NCBI GenBank assembly: GCA_003232445.1
Contig: QIJM01000203.1
Location: forward strand, 1-8,868
Direction of reading: 5' to 3'
DNA from: Paraglaciecola arctica
GTDB lineage: Bacteria > Pseudomonadota > Gammaproteobacteria > Enterobacterales > Alteromonadaceae
Length of the DNA: 8,868 nucleotides
Position 1 is the stretch's first letter. Every line of letters starts with the position of its first letter. The notes below the pieces were generated by a model. The model did no database searches, had not been told where the DNA came from, and saw nothing but the letters and a program-made list of their open reading frames with translations. The position numbers and the translations under genes are program-made. Of the stretch, positions 6,739-8,868 are shown piece by piece.

Positions 6739-7440
6739 ATGTTAAAAATGACAGACGTAAAAAAGGTATTTCGCACAGATTTAATTGAAACCCATGCACT
6801 ACGAGATTTTAATCTACATGTGGGTGAAGGTGACTTTGTCGCGGTGACCGGCCCATCAGGCTCAGGCAAAACCACAAATATTGCAGGACTGCTCGAAACG
6901 TTTAGTGGGGGTACCTATGAGCTAGACGGCCAAGATGTGAGTCATTTAAACGATAAAAAGCGTAGCCAACTTAGAAACGAAAAAATTGGCTTTATTTTTC
7001 AAAGTTTTAATTTGATACCTGACCTAAATTTGTTCGATAACGTCGACGTGCCTTTGCGATATCGTGGTTTTAACAGCGCTGAACGTAAAAAACGCATAGA
7101 AAACAGCTTAGAAATGGTCGGGCTAGCCCAGCGTATGAAACATCTGCCCTCGCAACTTTCTGGTGGACAACAACAACGAGTCGCAATTGCCAGAGCACTT
7201 GCGGGTGAGCCTCGCTTTTTGTTAGCTGATGAGCCAACTGGAAACTTAGATACCGAAATGGCTAACAGTGTACTGGACTTATTAAAAAGCATTAACGCTG
7301 CGGGCACCACTATTATTATGGTGACTCATGACGGGCATTTAGCTAAGCAGGCTAGGCGAAATATTTATGTGCGTGATGGCAAGGTCAGTGAGATTAATGA
7401 TGTTGATATCGCTACGCCAACGCAGCTTTCTGCCGTCTAA
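6739..7440 (+). CDS. ABC transporter ATP-binding protein, MacB/LolD-type
   Basis: This is the cytoplasmic ATPase that would power the FtsX-type permeases, mechanically coupling ATP hydrolysis to the periplasmic adaptor. In its 233 residues one sees Walker A GPSGSGKTT (38-46, lysine 44), Q-loop GFIFQSF (glutamine 88), signature LSGGQQQRVAIARAL (140-154), Walker B FLLADEP (160-166, catalytic glutamate 165), D-loop GNLD (168-171) and H-loop histidine 197 in VTHD. Length and motifs fit the LolD/MacB/FtsE group. An oddity: between the Walker A threonines and the conserved Gly-Leu the chain is NIAGLL, two residues shorter than the usual pattern (compare TLMNILGCL in MacB), so the helix after the P-loop is shortened. 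The start has AGGGA at 6725-6729 nine bases upstream. The third permease follows after 18 bases. It is the only ATPase in the window and may serve both permease pairs. Confidence 0.93.
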   Translation: MLKMTDVKKVFRTDLIETHALRDFNLHVGEGDFVAVTGPSGSGKTTNIAGLLETFSGGTYELDGQDVSHLNDKKRSQLRNEKIGFIFQSFNLIPDLNLFDNVDVPLRYRGFNSAERKKRIENSLEMVGLAQRMKHLPSQLSGGQQQRVAIARALAGEPRFLLADEPTGNLDTEMANSVLDLLKSINAAGTTIIMVTHDGHLAKQARRNIYVRDGKVSEINDVDIATPTQLSAV

Positions 7441-7458
7441 CACTGGGGAGCCACCATT

Positions 7459-8775
7459 ATGTTTGGTTATTATATAAAGCTTGCGCTGAAAAGCATAAGG
7501 CGTAATCCCATCCTGAGTTTGCTTATGATCACAGCGATTGCCTTGGGTATTGGTGCCAGCATGACCACGATCACTGTCAACTACCTGATGTCTGCGGATC
7601 CTATTCCGCACAAAAGTCATCAATTGTTTCATATACAGGTAGACAGCTGGGATCCGAATAATGCGTTTAGTGACGATAAGGATGCCTTACCTAATCAACT
7701 CACTTGGACAGACGCGACCAATTTAACTCTCGCCAAAAAAGCACTGAGACAATCTGCCATGGGCATGTCTGGGGCCATTATTGAACCTGCTGGTGACGAT
7801 GCCAAACCGTTTGAAGCTTCTATCAGACTGGCTTACACCGACTTCTTTGGCATGTTTGATGTACCGTTTATCTTTGGCAACCCTTGGGATAGCAGCTCTG
7901 ATGTTAATCGCGAACAAGTGGTGGTGCTGAGCAAACGTACTAACGAAAGTGTGTTTGGCGGTGAAAACTCAGTAGGTAAAACCATTGTGATTGCGGGCAG
8001 AAATTTTCAAGTGATTGGTGTGATAGACGACTGGCAACCCATGCCCAAGTTTTATGATGTGAACAACGGGGCGTTTAACGAAACCGAAGCGTTGTTTATG
8101 CCCTTCTCTCTCAAAGAGGAATTAGAGCTGCCAAATTGGGGTAACAATAACTGCTGGAAAGTACCAGACGGCGAAGGTTACAAAGCATTTTTACAATCGG
8201 AATGTATCAACACTCAGATGTGGGTCGAACTACCAAACGAAACAGCAAAAGCTGAGTATATGGACTTTTTGAATAACTATGTGATGGAACAAAAAGAACT
8301 AGGCCGTTTCCCTCGTCCACTTAAAAATCGTTTGTCTAATGTTATGCAGTGGATGGAAATACGACAAGTAGTCGAAGAAGACGCCAAGATGATGATGTGG
8401 CTTTCATTTATGTTTTTGTTGGTGTGTTTGCTTAATACCATTGGTTTGTTGTTGGCTAAATTTACTGGTAAGTCTGCTGAAATTGGTTTGCGCTTAGCAT
8501 TAGGCGCATCAAAAGCGGACTTATTCAAACAACACTTAGTTGAGACCGCCATGATAGGTTTGTTAGGCGGTATAGCAGGACTCGGCTTTGCTGTTCTTGG
8601 TTTGCAAGGTATTAAAAGTCTGTACGGCGACTTTGTTGATGATTTAGCCACTTTAGATATCAGTATGATTTTGGTCGCGCTAACCGTTGCTTTGTTATCT
8701 AGCATTGCCGCTGGTTTATATCCTACTTGGCGAGCTTGTAATATCGCGCCTGCCAGCCAATTAAAAAGCCAATAA
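7459..8775 (+). CDS. FtsX/MacB-type ABC permease, third of four (paralogue of the first)
   Basis: This 438-residue inner-membrane permease shares 31 of its first 60 residues, ungapped, with the permease at 3896-5200 and keeps the same architecture: helix 1 (about 18-44), periplasmic domain (about 45-305), then helices at about 310-334, 360-385 and 402-424. The coupling motif is EIGLRLALGASKADLF (341-356). Periplasmic cysteines C232 and C249, in NCW and SECIN contexts, match C231 and C248 of the paralogue. It starts 18 bases after the ATPase stop with a good ribosome site (GGGGAG, 7445-7450, eight bases upstream), and the next permease starts 11 bases after its stop, so ATPase and permeases are probably co-transcribed. 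It has no ATPase domain of its own. Its substrate is unknown. Confidence 0.93.
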   Translation: MFGYYIKLALKSIRRNPILSLLMITAIALGIGASMTTITVNYLMSADPIPHKSHQLFHIQVDSWDPNNAFSDDKDALPNQLTWTDATNLTLAKKALRQSAMGMSGAIIEPAGDDAKPFEASIRLAYTDFFGMFDVPFIFGNPWDSSSDVNREQVVVLSKRTNESVFGGENSVGKTIVIAGRNFQVIGVIDDWQPMPKFYDVNNGAFNETEALFMPFSLKEELELPNWGNNNCWKVPDGEGYKAFLQSECINTQMWVELPNETAKAEYMDFLNNYVMEQKELGRFPRPLKNRLSNVMQWMEIRQVVEEDAKMMMWLSFMFLLVCLLNTIGLLLAKFTGKSAEIGLRLALGASKADLFKQHLVETAMIGLLGGIAGLGFAVLGLQGIKSLYGDFVDDLATLDISMILVALTVALLSSIAAGLYPTWRACNIAPASQLKSQ

Positions 8776-8786
8776 GGAGCCAGAAT

Positions 8787-8868
8787 ATGTCAAATACTCA
8801 AACTAGCCCTTCAATCAACTGGGAAATTGGTCCTATTTTCCGTGCTATGTTACGTAACAAAGTCGGCG
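8787..8868 (+). CDS. Probable FtsX-type permease, fourth of four (3' truncated by window)
   Basis: An ATG at 8787 with a near-perfect ribosome site (TAAGGAG, 8773-8779, seven bases upstream and overlapping the previous stop codon) opens a frame that runs off the window after 27 codons. The visible peptide includes INWEIGPIFRAMLRNKVG, a cytoplasmic amphipathic lead-in like the one before the first helix of the second permease (MALRPMISTLLRQK). Position directly after a first-type permease also matches. Too little is present to see any membrane segment, so the identification rests on this short similarity and on context. Confidence 0.7.
   Translation, partial: MSNTQTSPSINWEIGPIFRAMLRNKVG

Noticed and set aside
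8277..8705. Minus-strand open frame of 142 codons inside the third permease
   Set aside because: It is antisense to conserved membrane helices and the coupling motif; its composition is what the reverse of a hydrophobic coding region gives.

Overview
The window looks like chromosomal DNA from a marine gammaproteobacterium of the Alteromonadales (Alteromonas/Paraglaciecola/Glaciecola-like). This is an inference from three things: a class I HMG-CoA reductase, moderately AT-rich coding sequence, and a MacA/MacB-type operon with several FtsX-like permeases in a row. No single feature fixes the genus.

Layout: (1) bases 1-194 hold the 3' end of a rightward HMG-CoA reductase gene, closed by an intrinsic terminator at 221-246. 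(2) A leftward gene (255-2408) encodes a 717-residue cytoplasmic molybdopterin oxidoreductase with an N-terminal [4Fe-4S] cluster site. (3) A divergent intergenic region (about 2421-2597) separates it from a rightward transporter block that runs off the window's right edge. That block contains a periplasmic adaptor (2598-3896), two FtsX/MacB-type permeases (3896-5200 and 5197-6459), a 279-base gap, an ABC ATPase (6739-7440), a third permease (7459-8775) and the first 27 codons of a fourth (8787 onward).

The transporter block reads as two related half-operons. The first has adaptor and permease pair but no ATPase: the adaptor stop codon overlaps the first permease start. The second has an ATPase and permease pair but no intact adaptor. 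The first and third permeases are clear paralogues (31 of the first 60 residues identical without gaps, plus a matching cysteine pair), and the second and fourth occupy equivalent positions. The gap at 6460-6738 still carries the last codons of a second adaptor gene, closely matching the intact adaptor's C-terminus. That relic is split two codons after its Ser-Val by an 86-base MITE-like element with 29-base perfect inverted arms, apparently flanked by a TTA duplication. Excising the element and one TTA restores a reading frame ending VLITQ-stop, against VLISQ-stop in the intact adaptor. The part of the gap before the relic (6460-6545) holds nothing I recognise.

Working model (inference): an ancestral adaptor-ATPase-permease-permease operon was duplicated; one copy lost its ATPase, the other its adaptor, and the products of both halves may now work as one export system. 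The substrate is unknown. The sole ATPase has its Walker A, Q-loop, signature, Walker B and H-loop, but appears two residues short in the helix just after the P-loop, so its activity is worth testing.
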